A stretch of 64,000 bases of DNA from Actinacidiphila acididurans (GTDB lineage: Bacteria > Actinomycetota > Actinomycetes > Streptomycetales > Streptomycetaceae), in assembly GCF_016918855.1 (NCBI RefSeq), contig NZ_JADKYB010000008.1:124001-188000 (forward strand), in the 5' to 3' direction. Both the position numbers and the translations under genes were made by a program. Shown here in pieces: positions 7,628 through 16,964 of this stretch. Position 1 is the first letter of the stretch; every line of letters begins with the position of its first letter. The notes under the pieces are model-generated. The model had not been told where the DNA came from. It saw nothing but the letters and a program-made list of their open reading frames with translations, and ran no database searches.

Positions 7628-8047
7628 ATGGAATCCGACCGCATCGACCGCATGGTGTCCGCTCTGCGAGGGCGCGGCGTCATGGCGCACCGGGCCGACG
7701 AGGGACTGTACGAATTCGGCATCCGCGTGATCATTCCCGACGGCAGCGAGGCGCTGTGGACGGTCGGCGGGGCCGCCGGGCTCGACGCCGAGGTGCTGCG
7801 CGACAACACCCTGATCGGTTACGTTCCGCACGTCCCCGGTTCCGAGTCCCTCACCGACGAGCAGACGGTCGATGTCATTGCCGCCACCCGGTACTCCGAG
7901 GAAGGCATGTACCCGGCGAGCCGCACCGTTGCGCCATCGCATCCCGCGGATCCCGGCCCGGCGACGCACGCCCGGCCGCGGCCGCCGAGCCCGGTCCGGC
8001 ACCGCGACCCGTGGCACCCCCACCGGCTCCGGTGGCCGCACCGATGA
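7628..8047 (+). CDS. Conserved-looking hypothetical protein
   Basis: A 139-residue cytoplasmic protein that I do not recognise. Residues 1-100 are regular and acidic (DRIDRMVSALRGRGV, then RVIIPDGSEALWTVGG and a DEQTVDVIAATRYSEEG helix) and could be a small alpha/beta domain. The last 35 residues turn into a Pro/Arg/His-rich run. In the +2 frame the same DNA gives an Ala/Pro-rich tail ending MTRRPARREK at 8076, the sort of tail common in this group, so a frameshift near 7920-7960 (real or a sequencing error) is possible. The start ATG 7628 follows GAGGA. Confidence 0.6.
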   Translation: MESDRIDRMVSALRGRGVMAHRADEGLYEFGIRVIIPDGSEALWTVGGAAGLDAEVLRDNTLIGYVPHVPGSESLTDEQTVDVIAATRYSEEGMYPASRTVAPSHPADPGPATHARPRPPSPVRHRDPWHPHRLRWPHR

Positions 8048-8173
8048 CCCGCCGGCCGGCGCGCCGCGAGAAGTGACCTGAGCGCCACCGCGGCCGGACC
8101 CGACTCCCCTTTGCGCCGGGGCTCTTGACGGTTGTCGACGCCCTCTCCTACGGTCGCGTACGTACCGCGTGAG

Positions 8174-8185
8174 TGAATCGTTTCA
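8174..8185. promoter_or_regulatory. LacI-type operator upstream of the GH78-like gene
   Basis: TGAATCGTTTCA is a 12-bp near-perfect palindrome centred on CG (one mismatched pair), the format of LacI-family operators. It lies 43 bp before the TTG start at 8228. Confidence 0.6.
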
Positions 8186-8227
8186 TTCCCCCATGGTGTG
8201 CCCTCCGCCCCCAAGGAGTGTGGCGCT

Positions 8228-11197
8228 TTGAACGTTTCCCGCTCGTCCGTACCACGGTGGGTCCCGCGCCGGGGCCGCCGCACCTGGATCGTTTCGGTGG
8301 CGGCGGCCGTGTCCGCCGTCTTCTGCCTGACGTCCCCGGCCTTCTCCTCCGCAGCCCCCGCTTCGTCCGCTTCGTCCGCGTCCCCGGTGTCCTCCACCGC
8401 CGCGGGAGCCCCCGTGGGCAAAGCCGCCGGCGACGCGTACATCCTCGCGCCGGGCAGCCGCACGGTCGCGCCGGTCGCCGTGCAGAGCACCTCGGGCTCG
8501 GTGAGCGGCGCGGCGAACGTGCTCTCCGGCGGCTCGACCCGCATCTCCGGCGCGAACTCCTACCTGGTGCTGGACTTCGGCAAGGAGGTCGGCGGCCTGG
8601 TCACGCTGCGCTTCGCGGGCGCGAGCGGCGCCGGGCAGCGGATCGGGCTGGCGTTCACCGAGTCCTCGCAGTACGTCGGGCCGGTCAGCGACCTGAGCAG
8701 CGGCGCCGCGTTCTCCGGGACCGGCACGGACGGCGCGATCTACGCCACGGTCGGCGGCGCCGGCACGTACACCATGCCCGCGGACAAGCTCCGCGGCGGC
8801 TTCCGCTACCTGACGCTCTTCCTCGACTCCTCCGGCTGGGTCGACGTCAACGGCGTCTCGCTCGCCTTCACCGGCGCCGCCGGGGCGAGCGACATGCGCG
8901 CGTACGCCAACTACTTCTACTCCAGCGACCCGGAGCTGAACCGGATCTGGTACGCGGGCGCGTACACCGTGCAGATGGACACCATCGACCCGGCACAGGG
9001 CCGGGTGTGGCCCCCGCCGTCGTCCGGCTGGGAGAACAACGGCGTGGTCGGCGTGGGCTCCAGCGTGCTGGTCGACGGCGCCAAGCGGGACCGCTCGGTG
9101 TGGTCGGGCGACATGGGTGTCTCGCTGCCCACCGCGTACGTCTCCACCGGCGACCTGGTCTCCACCCGCAACTCGCTCACCACGCTCTACCAGCACCAGA
9201 GCTCGTCCGGTGAACTGGAGTACGGCGGCCCCGAGTTCAACTTCTACGGCTCGGACACCTATCACACCTGGGCGCTGATCGGGACCGCCACGTACTACAC
9301 GTACTCCGCGGACAAGGCGTGGCTGGACTCGGTCTGGAGCCAGTACCAGCGCGGCATGGGCTTCATCACCGCGAAGATCGACGGCACCGGGCTGCTCAAC
9401 GTCACCGGGACCAGCGACTGGGCGCGCGGCGGCCAGGGCGGCGAGAACATCGAGGCCAACGCGCTGCTGTACAAGGCGCTCACCGGCGGCGCCGCCCTCG
9501 CGACCGCCGAGGGCGACAGTACGGACGCCTCCGCGTGGCAGCAGCGCGCCGCCACCCTGAAGTCGGCCGCGAACCAGCGGCTGTGGAACCCGGCGGTCGG
9601 CCTCTACCGCGACAACCCCACCAGCGGGCTCTACCCGCAGGACGGCAACTCCCTGGCCTCCTGGTACGGGTTGACCGACGGCCCGGCCAAGGACACCGCC
9701 ATCTCCCGCGCCCTGACCGCCCGCTGGAACGACCACGGCGCCAACACCCCGGAGAAGGACGGCGCGATCGGCACCTTCCCCGGCTCGATGGAGGTCCAGG
9801 CGCACTTCACCGCGGACGACGACCTCGGCGGGCTGACCCTGATCCGCCGCGAGTGGGGCGGCATGCTGGACAGCCCCATCGGCACCGGCAGCACCTTCTG
9901 GGAGGGCCTGCGCTACGACGGCTCCTTCGACTACGGCGGCACCTACATGAGCCTCGCGCACGGCTGGGGCACCGGCCCCACCTCGGCGCTGACCTTCTCC
10001 GTGCTCGGCCTCGCGCCGACCGGCAATGGCGGCTACTCCTTCGCGCCGCACCCCGGGGACCTCGCCCACGCCGAGGGCACGATCACCCTGCCGCAGGGCA
10101 CGGTGACCGGCTCGTGGGACTACGACGCCTCCGCCGGAACGCTCGCCACGACCCTCACCGCGCCCGCCGGCGCCACCGGGACGGTCGGCGTGCCCACCTA
10201 CGGCTCCGCGGCGGTCACCGTCGCGGTCGACGGCCAGACCGTGTGGAGCGGCGGCGCCTTCCACTCCGTGCCGGGCGTCACGGGCGGTTCCTCCGACGGC
10301 GGTTACGTCCGCCTGACCGGCGTCGGCTCGGGCAGCCACACGATCACCGCGACCGCCGTGGGCGCGCCCACCCCCTTCTCGACGTCGGTCAACGCCGCGG
10401 CCGCCGGCAACCCCCTGCCGCCCGGCTACACCCTGTGCGCGGCCGAGGGCGGCAGCTGCACGCCGTCCGGCTCCCAGGTGATGGCGTACGGCGCGGGCGC
10501 GTACCTCTTCAAGGCGGTGAGCGGGACGACCACCTGCGGCGCGGCGGGCTTCGGGGGCGCCGACCCGGCACACGGCGTCCTGAAGTCCTGCTACCTCGCC
10601 CCCGCCGGCGGCCCGGCCGGCTGGACGCGCTGCGCCGACGAGAAGGGCTCGTGCGCGGTCTCCGGCACCCGCGAGGTCGCCTACGGCGCGAACGGCGCCT
10701 TCCGCTTCCAGACCGTCACCGGCCATGTCGCCTGCACCAACGACGCCTTCGGCGACGACCCGCTGTTCAACACCGTCAAGGGCTGCTACACCGCGCCGGA
10801 CGGCGCTCCGGCGGGCGGCGGCTGGAGCCTTTGCGCGAGCGAGCACAACGGCTGCGCGGCCACCGGCGTGCAGCCGATCGCCTTCGGCGCGAACGGCTCG
10901 TACTGGTACGGCACGTCGAACGGGACCACGACGTGCGACGACGACACGCTCGGCGTCGACCCGATCTACCTGGTCGGGAAGAACTGCTACACCCGCACCG
11001 GGCCGCCGCCGGGCTACCCGGTGACGTGCGCGGCGGAGAACGCCACCTGCGCGGTCACCGGCACCCGCACCATCGCCTACGGCGCCGACGGCGACTTCGC
11101 CTACCGGACCGTCACCGGCCAGGCCCCCTGCACCAACGCCGCCTTCGGCGGCGACCCGCTGCCGAACGTGGCGAAGGCGTGCTACCTCACGTCGTGA
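8228..11197 (+). CDS. Secreted GH78-like alpha-L-rhamnosidase with four Cys-rich repeats
   Basis: A 989-residue exported enzyme. The signal sequence (RTWIVSVAAAVSAVFCLTSP) is followed by a small beta domain and an (alpha/alpha)6 barrel typical of rhamnosidase-type GH78: DGAKRDRSVWSGDMG near residue 290 and GSTFWEGLRYDG near 555, the latter with a candidate catalytic Glu. The C-terminus from about residue 737 consists of four repeats of roughly 60 residues, each with four cysteines and the core VAYGAxGxF, C, FGxDP, CY. I do not recognise a named family for them; they could bind carbohydrate. The start is TTG 8228, 9 bp after AAGGAG (8213-8218), rather than GTG 8198. A LacI-type palindrome lies upstream. 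Exact substrate unproven. Confidence 0.82.
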   Translation: MNVSRSSVPRWVPRRGRRTWIVSVAAAVSAVFCLTSPAFSSAAPASSASSASPVSSTAAGAPVGKAAGDAYILAPGSRTVAPVAVQSTSGSVSGAANVLSGGSTRISGANSYLVLDFGKEVGGLVTLRFAGASGAGQRIGLAFTESSQYVGPVSDLSSGAAFSGTGTDGAIYATVGGAGTYTMPADKLRGGFRYLTLFLDSSGWVDVNGVSLAFTGAAGASDMRAYANYFYSSDPELNRIWYAGAYTVQMDTIDPAQGRVWPPPSSGWENNGVVGVGSSVLVDGAKRDRSVWSGDMGVSLPTAYVSTGDLVSTRNSLTTLYQHQSSSGELEYGGPEFNFYGSDTYHTWALIGTATYYTYSADKAWLDSVWSQYQRGMGFITAKIDGTGLLNVTGTSDWARGGQGGENIEANALLYKALTGGAALATAEGDSTDASAWQQRAATLKSAANQRLWNPAVGLYRDNPTSGLYPQDGNSLASWYGLTDGPAKDTAISRALTARWNDHGANTPEKDGAIGTFPGSMEVQAHFTADDDLGGLTLIRREWGGMLDSPIGTGSTFWEGLRYDGSFDYGGTYMSLAHGWGTGPTSALTFSVLGLAPTGNGGYSFAPHPGDLAHAEGTITLPQGTVTGSWDYDASAGTLATTLTAPAGATGTVGVPTYGSAAVTVAVDGQTVWSGGAFHSVPGVTGGSSDGGYVRLTGVGSGSHTITATAVGAPTPFSTSVNAAAAGNPLPPGYTLCAAEGGSCTPSGSQVMAYGAGAYLFKAVSGTTTCGAAGFGGADPAHGVLKSCYLAPAGGPAGWTRCADEKGSCAVSGTREVAYGANGAFRFQTVTGHVACTNDAFGDDPLFNTVKGCYTAPDGAPAGGGWSLCASEHNGCAATGVQPIAFGANGSYWYGTSNGTTTCDDDTLGVDPIYLVGKNCYTRTGPPPGYPVTCAAENATCAVTGTRTIAYGADGDFAYRTVTGQAPCTNAAFGGDPLPNVAKACYLTS

Positions 11198-11232
11198 CGT
11201 AACGGAGGACGACTGCACGTCCGCACCCAGAG

Positions 11233-11272
11233 GTCCGGGCCGGGGCCCTCCGTCGAAGTCCCCGGCCCGGAC
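11233..11272. terminator. Bidirectional hairpin terminator
   Basis: A perfect 13-bp stem, GTCCGGGCCGGGG (11233-11245) with its complement (11260-11272), lies between the convergent GH78-like gene and the secreted protein gene at 11283-11867. Confidence 0.85.
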
Positions 11273-11282
11273 TTCCGCGCGC

Positions 11283-11867
11283 TCAGCGCAGCGTCGAGGT
11301 GTACTGCTTCCTGCTGGTCTCGTCGAGGTTCGCCCAGTCCTGGACGCCCTTCGAGGTGAGCAGGGTGTAGCCGTTCACCCGCGGTATGAAGTGCCACTGC
11401 CCGGCGAAGGCGGCGCGGCCGAAGGTGATCCGGACGTAGACGTGGGCGAGGGTTCCCGAAGCGACCTTCACCCTGGGGGTGTTGGGGAGCGAGAAAAGGA
11501 GGTCCCCTTCGGGTGCGTACTGGCCGGCGTTCTCCCAGCGGTGGGTGACCTGGTTCCACCAGGTCGCCGAGATGCCGCGCAGCTGCCCCTGGCCGGGTGC
11601 CTTCATGTTGAACAGGCCCAGGCCGAACGACTCGGGTACCAGGGTGTCGCGCGACTCCTGCCGGTAGTACATCGTCAGGTAGACCGTTTGACCGCGCTTC
11701 AGCGACGCCGGCACCCCCTTGCCCGCCTCCTGAATGGTCCCCACCACAGTCGGGGCCGTGATCGTCGGAGCCGCTGACGCGCTGCCGATTCCCACTGTCC
11801 CCACTGTCCCCAGCGCCGCCATGCCCGCGGCCAGCGCGAGCGCCGCCCGGCGCATCGGTCTCTTCAC
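11283..11867 (-). CDS. Small secreted protein of unknown function
   Basis: A 194-residue protein with a clean Sec signal peptide (MKRPMRRAALALAAGMAALG, then a processing site near ASA-AP). The mature part of about 160 residues is rich in beta-type sequence, Trp and Tyr (YLTMYYRQES, TWWNQVTHRWEN, VYVRITFGRAAF, GQWHFIPRVNGYTLL) and has no cysteine. It is probably a single extracellular beta-sandwich domain, perhaps binding a polymer given the neighbouring glycosidases, but I do not recognise the family. It is convergent with the GH78-like gene. Confidence 0.75.
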   Translation of the reverse strand: MKRPMRRAALALAAGMAALGTVGTVGIGSASAAPTITAPTVVGTIQEAGKGVPASLKRGQTVYLTMYYRQESRDTLVPESFGLGLFNMKAPGQGQLRGISATWWNQVTHRWENAGQYAPEGDLLFSLPNTPRVKVASGTLAHVYVRITFGRAAFAGQWHFIPRVNGYTLLTSKGVQDWANLDETSRKQYTSTLR

Positions 11868-12091
11868 TGTGCTTCCCCTCCTGTTGGCATACCGCAGCGC
11901 ATCCTACGGAGGAGCCCGTGCCCTACCCGCCGGCGAGGGCGGAGGGCGCGCGCTCGGCCGCGGACCGGAAGATCGGCTCGAACCCCGCGCTCAGGACCGC
12001 CGGTTGGGACCATTCCGGCGTAAGGGCCGCGCCGCCGAGCCGTCCCGCGCGCACAGGACCGCGCACAAAGCCCACCACAAGTCCCCACCTC

Positions 12092-12143
12092 TTGACACCC
12101 CACCTCACGCAAGGAAGCATCCCTTGCGTTTGACAACGTTGTC
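12092..12143 (+). promoter_or_regulatory. Promoter and LacI-type operator of the GH92 gene
   Basis: A -35-like TTGACA (12092-12097) and a weak -10 AAGCAT (12115-12120) are 17 bp apart. ACGCAAGG (12107-12114) pairs perfectly with CCTTGCGT (12122-12129) across 7 nt. Next comes the perfect 12-bp palindrome GACAACGTTGTC (12132-12143), the format of LacI-family operators, 21 bp before the start codon at 12165. Confidence 0.6.
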
Positions 12144-12164
12144 GGGCCAGGAAGGGCATATTTC

Positions 12165-15100
12165 GTGTCAGACAGACCTCCGTACCGCACCCGCCGAACC
12201 CGTCAGGGGCGCAAAGCCGTTGGCGTACTGGCGGCCGCGGCCACCGCACTGCTGGGCATGGGCCTGACCGCCGGCCCCGCCTCGGCGGACTCGGCCGCGG
12301 GCACCACCGCTCCGGCGTCCTCCGTCAACCCGCTGATCGGCAGCTCGAACGCGGGCAACACCTACCCCGGCGCCGTCGTGCCGTTCGGCATGCTGGCCTG
12401 GAGCCCGCAGAACTCGACGGGCAACCAGTTCTCCACCCCCGCCCCCGGCGGCTACCGCTACGACGCCACGAGGATCCGCGGCTTCAGCCTCACTCACCTG
12501 AACGGGGTCGGCTGCTCCGGGGCCAACGGAGACATCCCGATCATGCCCTACGTGGGCGACGTCACCTCCTCGCCCAGCTCGGACACCGGCGACACCACCT
12601 ACGCGAGCACGTTCTCGCACGCCAACGAGACCGCGCAGGCGGGCTACTACAAGGTGGGGCTGGACAGCGGTGCGAGCGCCGAGCTGACCACCACCGCCCG
12701 TACCGGCACGGGTGAGTTCGGCTTCCCGGCGGACAAGCCGGCGAGCATGCTGCTGCGCACGTCCAACTCCGAGAGCGGCAGCGCCGCCGCCTCGGTGAGC
12801 GTGAACGCCGCCACCCAGACGGTGACGGGCTCGGTCAGCGCCGGCAACTTCTGCGGCCCGCAGAGCGCCAACAACCGGCACGACGTCTACACCCTGTACT
12901 TCACCGCCCACTTCGACACGCCGTTCGCCAAGGTGGGCACCTGGACGGACAGCACGCTCGCCCCCGGCTCCACCACGGCGACCGGCGGCACCGGCTACAG
13001 CTCCAGCGGCAACCCGAACCGGGGCAAGGGCTCCGGCGCGTACGTCACCTTCCCGGCCGACACGCACAACGTCCAGGTCAAGGTGGCGATCTCCTACGTC
13101 AGCGCGGACAACGCCGAAGCGAACCTGCAGGCCGAGAACCCGCCGCAGCGTACCTTCGACTCCGTCCGGTCGGCCGCGGTCGCGGACTGGAACAACGCGC
13201 TCGGCAAGATCGAGGTCGGCGGCGGCACCGCCGATCAGCGGACCTCGTTCTACACCGCGTTGTACCACTCGATGCTGGAGCCGACCCTCACCAGCGACGT
13301 CAACGGGCAGTACCTGGGCGGGGACCGCAAGACCCACACCCTCGCGGCCGGCCAGCACGCCCAGTACGGCACCTTCTCCGGCTGGGACCAGTACCGCGCG
13401 CAGGTGCAGCTGCTCACCCTGCTGAACCCCCGGGCGGGCAGCGACTATGCCCAGTCCCTGTTCAACTACGCGCAGCAGCGCGGGGGTGAGTGGGACCGCT
13501 GGCTGCTGGAGAACGGCAAGACCAGCATCATGTCCGGCGACCCCTCCGACGCCGCGCTCGCCGGCATCTACGCCTTCGGCGGGCAGGACTTCGACGCCAA
13601 GGGCGCCCTGGCCTCGCTGGTGAACGCCGCCACGGTGCCGACCGCCAACGACTCCGACAGCGCGGGCTGCAACGTGGAGTGCGTGGGCGAGCGGCCGGCC
13701 CTCGACAAGTACCTGACGCTCGGCTACGTGCCGGCCGACAACTGCCACTGCTGGGCCGGCGCCGCCGAGACCCTGGAGGACACGGCGGCCGACTTCGGCA
13801 TCTCCGAACTGGCCGGGCAGCTCGGCCAGCGCGACCTGCAGAAGCAGTTCCAGCAGCGTTCGGGCAACTGGACCAACGTCTTCGACCCCAACGCCACCGC
13901 GCAGGGCGGCTACATGCGTGACCGCAACTCCAGCGGCGCGTGGGCCGGCGCGAACTTCACCCCGGACACCGGCAACGGGTTCGTGGAGGGCACCAGCGCC
14001 CGCTACACCTGGATGGTGTACTCCGACATCGCGGGCCTGGCCCAGGCGATGGGCGGCAACGCGGCGGCCGTTTCCCGCCTCGACTCCTTCTTCCGGAAGC
14101 CCGACGGCACCTTCGACTTCTCCGCCGCCGACGGCACCCGTTACGACCCGACCAACGAGCCCGACATCAACGCGCCGTACCTTTACGACTACTTCGGCGC
14201 CCCGTACAAGACGCAGCAGACCGTGCGGGCCGAGATGGACCAGCTCTGGACCAACACGCCCGGCGGCATCCCCGGCAACGACGACGCCGGGACCATGTCG
14301 TCCTGGTACGTCTTCTCCGCGCTGGGCATGTACCCGCAGGTGCCCAGCCGCGCCGACATGGTGCTCTCCGCGCCGCTCTTCCCGCACGCGGTGATCCACA
14401 CCGGCTCCGGCCGCACCATCACGATCAACGCCCCGCAGGCCTCGGCGCAGAACATCTATGTCGAGGGGCTGCAGAAGAACGGCGAGACCTCCGACCGGCC
14501 GTGGGTGCCCGCCACCTTCGTCAAGACCGGCGGCACGCTGGACTACACCCTGGGCAGCACCCCGAACACCACCTGGGGCAGCGCCGCCAACGACGCGCCG
14601 CCGTCCTTCCGCGACGGTGAGGCGCCGTTCTTCGCCGCCACCGACCCGGCGCAGGTCAAGGTCGAGCCGGGCAACTCCGTCGACGGGAAGCTGAAGCTCT
14701 CCACGATCGGGGACGCCAAGGTCCCGGTGCACTGGAGCGCGGCCGCGCCGGCCGGCATCACGGTGACGCCGGCCAGCGGTGACATCACCGTCCCCCGCGA
14801 CGGTTCGGCCTCCGGCACCTTCTCGGTGTCCGCGGCGGCCGACACCAAGGCGGGCGTCTACACCGTCCCGCTGACCCTGACCTCCGGCGGCTACACCGCG
14901 CCGAAGACCACCCTGTCGGTGACGGTGGGCGTACGGGGCACCGTGACCTGGTACGTCAACAACGCCGGTATCTCGGCCGACGACCAGAACCCGGCGGCGA
15001 ACTTCGACGGCGGCGGCTGGAGCTACTCCGCCAAGGCCCTCGCCGCGGCCGGCGTCACGCCCGGTGGCAGCATCCAGTCGGAGGGCTTCGACTTCACCTG

Positions 15101-15518
15101 GCCGCAGGTGGCCCCCGGCGCCCCCGACAACATCCAGGTCGGCGGCGGTGACCAGGTGCTCGACGTGCAGGCGACCTCGGCCGGCCACACCCGGCTCAGC
15201 CTGCTCGGCAGCGCCAGCGACGGCTCCGCCACCGGCACGGTCACCCTCACGTACACCGACGGCACCACCGAGCAGGCCCAGATCGGCTTCAGCGACTGGA
15301 CCCTCGGCGGCGGTTCGCAGCAGCCGTCCTTCGGCAACGTCGTGGCGGTGCACACCACCTACCGCGACGTGATGGGCGGCAGCGTCGACCCGGTCGGCAC
15401 CGAGGTCTTCGCCTCGGCCCCGATCACCCTCCAGGCCGGCAAGCAGCTGGCCAGCGTCACCCTGCCCGCCACCACCCAGGGCGGCGACATGCACGTCTTC
15501 GCGGTGGCGACGTCCTGA
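12165..15518 (+). CDS. Secreted GH92 alpha-mannosidase
   Basis: A 1117-residue exported enzyme of glycoside hydrolase family 92, calcium-dependent exo-acting alpha-mannosidases. The signal peptide ends near ASADS. Family motifs run from VNPLIGSSNAGNTYPGAVVPF through THLNGVGCSG, an Asp/Glu-rich middle, to GIPGNDDAGTMSSWYVFSAL around residue 705, which carries the catalytic acidic residues and WYVFS. After about residue 800 come a NEW3-like beta domain and a C-terminal beta-sandwich resembling the partial protein at 3-290. The start GTG 12165 follows AGGAAGG. A LacI-type palindrome lies just upstream and a strong terminator follows. Likely role: trimming mannose from glycans or mannans outside the cell. 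Confidence 0.92.
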   Translation: MSDRPPYRTRRTRQGRKAVGVLAAAATALLGMGLTAGPASADSAAGTTAPASSVNPLIGSSNAGNTYPGAVVPFGMLAWSPQNSTGNQFSTPAPGGYRYDATRIRGFSLTHLNGVGCSGANGDIPIMPYVGDVTSSPSSDTGDTTYASTFSHANETAQAGYYKVGLDSGASAELTTTARTGTGEFGFPADKPASMLLRTSNSESGSAAASVSVNAATQTVTGSVSAGNFCGPQSANNRHDVYTLYFTAHFDTPFAKVGTWTDSTLAPGSTTATGGTGYSSSGNPNRGKGSGAYVTFPADTHNVQVKVAISYVSADNAEANLQAENPPQRTFDSVRSAAVADWNNALGKIEVGGGTADQRTSFYTALYHSMLEPTLTSDVNGQYLGGDRKTHTLAAGQHAQYGTFSGWDQYRAQVQLLTLLNPRAGSDYAQSLFNYAQQRGGEWDRWLLENGKTSIMSGDPSDAALAGIYAFGGQDFDAKGALASLVNAATVPTANDSDSAGCNVECVGERPALDKYLTLGYVPADNCHCWAGAAETLEDTAADFGISELAGQLGQRDLQKQFQQRSGNWTNVFDPNATAQGGYMRDRNSSGAWAGANFTPDTGNGFVEGTSARYTWMVYSDIAGLAQAMGGNAAAVSRLDSFFRKPDGTFDFSAADGTRYDPTNEPDINAPYLYDYFGAPYKTQQTVRAEMDQLWTNTPGGIPGNDDAGTMSSWYVFSALGMYPQVPSRADMVLSAPLFPHAVIHTGSGRTITINAPQASAQNIYVEGLQKNGETSDRPWVPATFVKTGGTLDYTLGSTPNTTWGSAANDAPPSFRDGEAPFFAATDPAQVKVEPGNSVDGKLKLSTIGDAKVPVHWSAAAPAGITVTPASGDITVPRDGSASGTFSVSAAADTKAGVYTVPLTLTSGGYTAPKTTLSVTVGVRGTVTWYVNNAGISADDQNPAANFDGGGWSYSAKALAAAGVTPGGSIQSEGFDFTWPQVAPGAPDNIQVGGGDQVLDVQATSAGHTRLSLLGSASDGSATGTVTLTYTDGTTEQAQIGFSDWTLGGGSQQPSFGNVVAVHTTYRDVMGGSVDPVGTEVFASAPITLQAGKQLASVTLPATTQGGDMHVFAVATS

Positions 15519-15570
15519 TCCGTTCCTGATCCGGCGTCACATGTTCCGCATGTGAGGCGTGCGCGAGGTG

Positions 15571-15598
15571 CAGGGGCCCGGGTTCTCCCGGGCCCCTG
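15571..15598 (+). terminator. Strong hairpin terminator after the GH92 gene
   Basis: CAGGGGCCCGGG (15571-15582), loop TTCT, then CCCGGGCCCCTG (15587-15598): a perfect 12-bp stem. A smaller hairpin, CACATG/CATGTG (15538-15554), precedes it. Confidence 0.85.
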
Positions 15599-15725
15599 TG
15601 CTTTTCGCGCGGGGTCCTCGAGCCGTGAGCGAGGTCCCGGCCGGTTCCGCCGGGGCCCGGCCGGTTAGCATGCGCTGGCCGCCGGACGTGTCGTGCGGCC
15701 TTCGGACGAGAGGACGTGTCGCGCC

Positions 15726-16964
15726 ATGCCGCTGCAGATCACCGCGACCGATGCCGAGCACCCGTCGTTCCTGCTGGACCTGGCATGGCACCTGCCGCTG
15801 GAGGAGTGGCCGGCCGCGTCGCTGGTGGCGCTGCCCCGCGGCATCTCCCGGCACGTGGTGCGCTTCGCCCGCGCGGGCAGCGAGGTCGTGGCGATCAAGG
15901 AAGTCAGCCAGTGGGCGGCGGAGCGCGAGTACGAGCTGCTGCGCGACCTGGACCGGCTGGCGATACCCGCCGTCGACGCGATGGCGGTGGTCACCGGCCG
16001 GGTCGCCGCGGACGGCACACCGCTGGAACCCGCGCTGATCACCCGGCACTTGAACGGGTCCCTGCCCTACCGGTCGATGTTCGAGACGACGATGCGCCCG
16101 GGCACGGTGAACCGGCTGCTGGACGCGCTGGCCGTGCTGCTGGTGCGGCTGCACCTGGTCGGCTTCGCCTGGGGCGACTGCTCGCTGTCCAACACCCTCT
16201 TCCGCCGCGACGCCGGCGCGTACGCGGCCTACCTGGTCGACGCGGAGACCGGGCAGATCCAGCCCGGGCTGAGCAACGGCCAGCGCGACTACGACATCGA
16301 CGTGGCCCGGATGAACATCGCCGGTGAGCTGATGGATCTGGAGGCGGGCGGCTCGCTGCACCCCTCGGTCGACCCGCTGACCTTCAGCGAGGCGATCGTG
16401 GCGCGCTACGGCGACCTGTGGCACGAGCTGACCCGCGAGTCGGTGTATCCGGCGAGCAAGCGCCACTACATCGACCGGCGCATCCGCCGCCTCAACGACC
16501 TCGGCTTCGACGTCGCCGAGATGCAGATCCAGCGCTCGCCCGAGGGCGACACCGTCACCTTCCTGCCGAAGGTGGTGGACGCCGGCCACCACCAGCGCCA
16601 GCTGCTGCGGCTGACCGGCATGGACACCGAGGAGAACCAGGCCCGCAGCCTCCTCAACGACCTCGAGCACTGGATGGCCACCCAGGACGACTACACCCCG
16701 GAGGATCCCCTCGGGGCACGCCCGGAAGTCCTCGCCCACCGCTGGGTCCGGCAGGTGTTCCGCCCCGCCGTACGCGCCGTGCCGGTGGAACTGCGCCGCG
16801 GCATGGATCCCGCGCAGGTCTACCACGAGCTGCTGGAACACCGCTGGTACCTCTCGGAGCGGGCCCAGCACGACGTGGGCCTGGAGGCGACCGTGGCCAG
16901 CTACATCACCGACATCCTGCCGCACGTGCCCGACCCGACCGCGGAAACGGCCCAGGACGAGTGA
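15726..16964 (+). CDS. DUF4032 protein with kinase-like N-terminal domain
   Basis: A 412-residue cytoplasmic protein. The N-terminal half resembles lipopolysaccharide-kinase-type small kinases: EVVAIKEVSQWAAEREYELL with a candidate nucleotide-binding Lys and Glu, LITRHLNGSLPY as hinge, WGDCSLSNTLF as catalytic loop and YLVDAETG as metal-binding loop. The C-terminal half is the DUF4032 region (GFDVAEMQIQRSPEGDTV, LEHRWYLSERAQHDVG). The family is widespread in actinomycetes, without an established substrate that I know of. The start ATG 15726 is chosen over one 33 bp upstream, with GAGAGGA before it. The GH15 gene follows after 115 bp in the same direction. Confidence 0.85.
   Translation: MPLQITATDAEHPSFLLDLAWHLPLEEWPAASLVALPRGISRHVVRFARAGSEVVAIKEVSQWAAEREYELLRDLDRLAIPAVDAMAVVTGRVAADGTPLEPALITRHLNGSLPYRSMFETTMRPGTVNRLLDALAVLLVRLHLVGFAWGDCSLSNTLFRRDAGAYAAYLVDAETGQIQPGLSNGQRDYDIDVARMNIAGELMDLEAGGSLHPSVDPLTFSEAIVARYGDLWHELTRESVYPASKRHYIDRRIRRLNDLGFDVAEMQIQRSPEGDTVTFLPKVVDAGHHQRQLLRLTGMDTEENQARSLLNDLEHWMATQDDYTPEDPLGARPEVLAHRWVRQVFRPAVRAVPVELRRGMDPAQVYHELLEHRWYLSERAQHDVGLEATVASYITDILPHVPDPTAETAQDE

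Noticed and set aside
8183..11218. A 1011-codon open frame antisense to the GH78-like gene
   Set aside because: Same reason: repetitive Arg/Val/Gly/Ala composition, no ribosome site, and it covers a gene with signal peptide and catalytic motifs.
12168..15494. A 1108-codon open frame antisense to the GH92 gene
   Set aside because: Its translation is low-complexity Arg/Gly/Val/Ala text without family motifs; it mirrors the GC-rich third positions of the GH92 gene, which has clear motifs.
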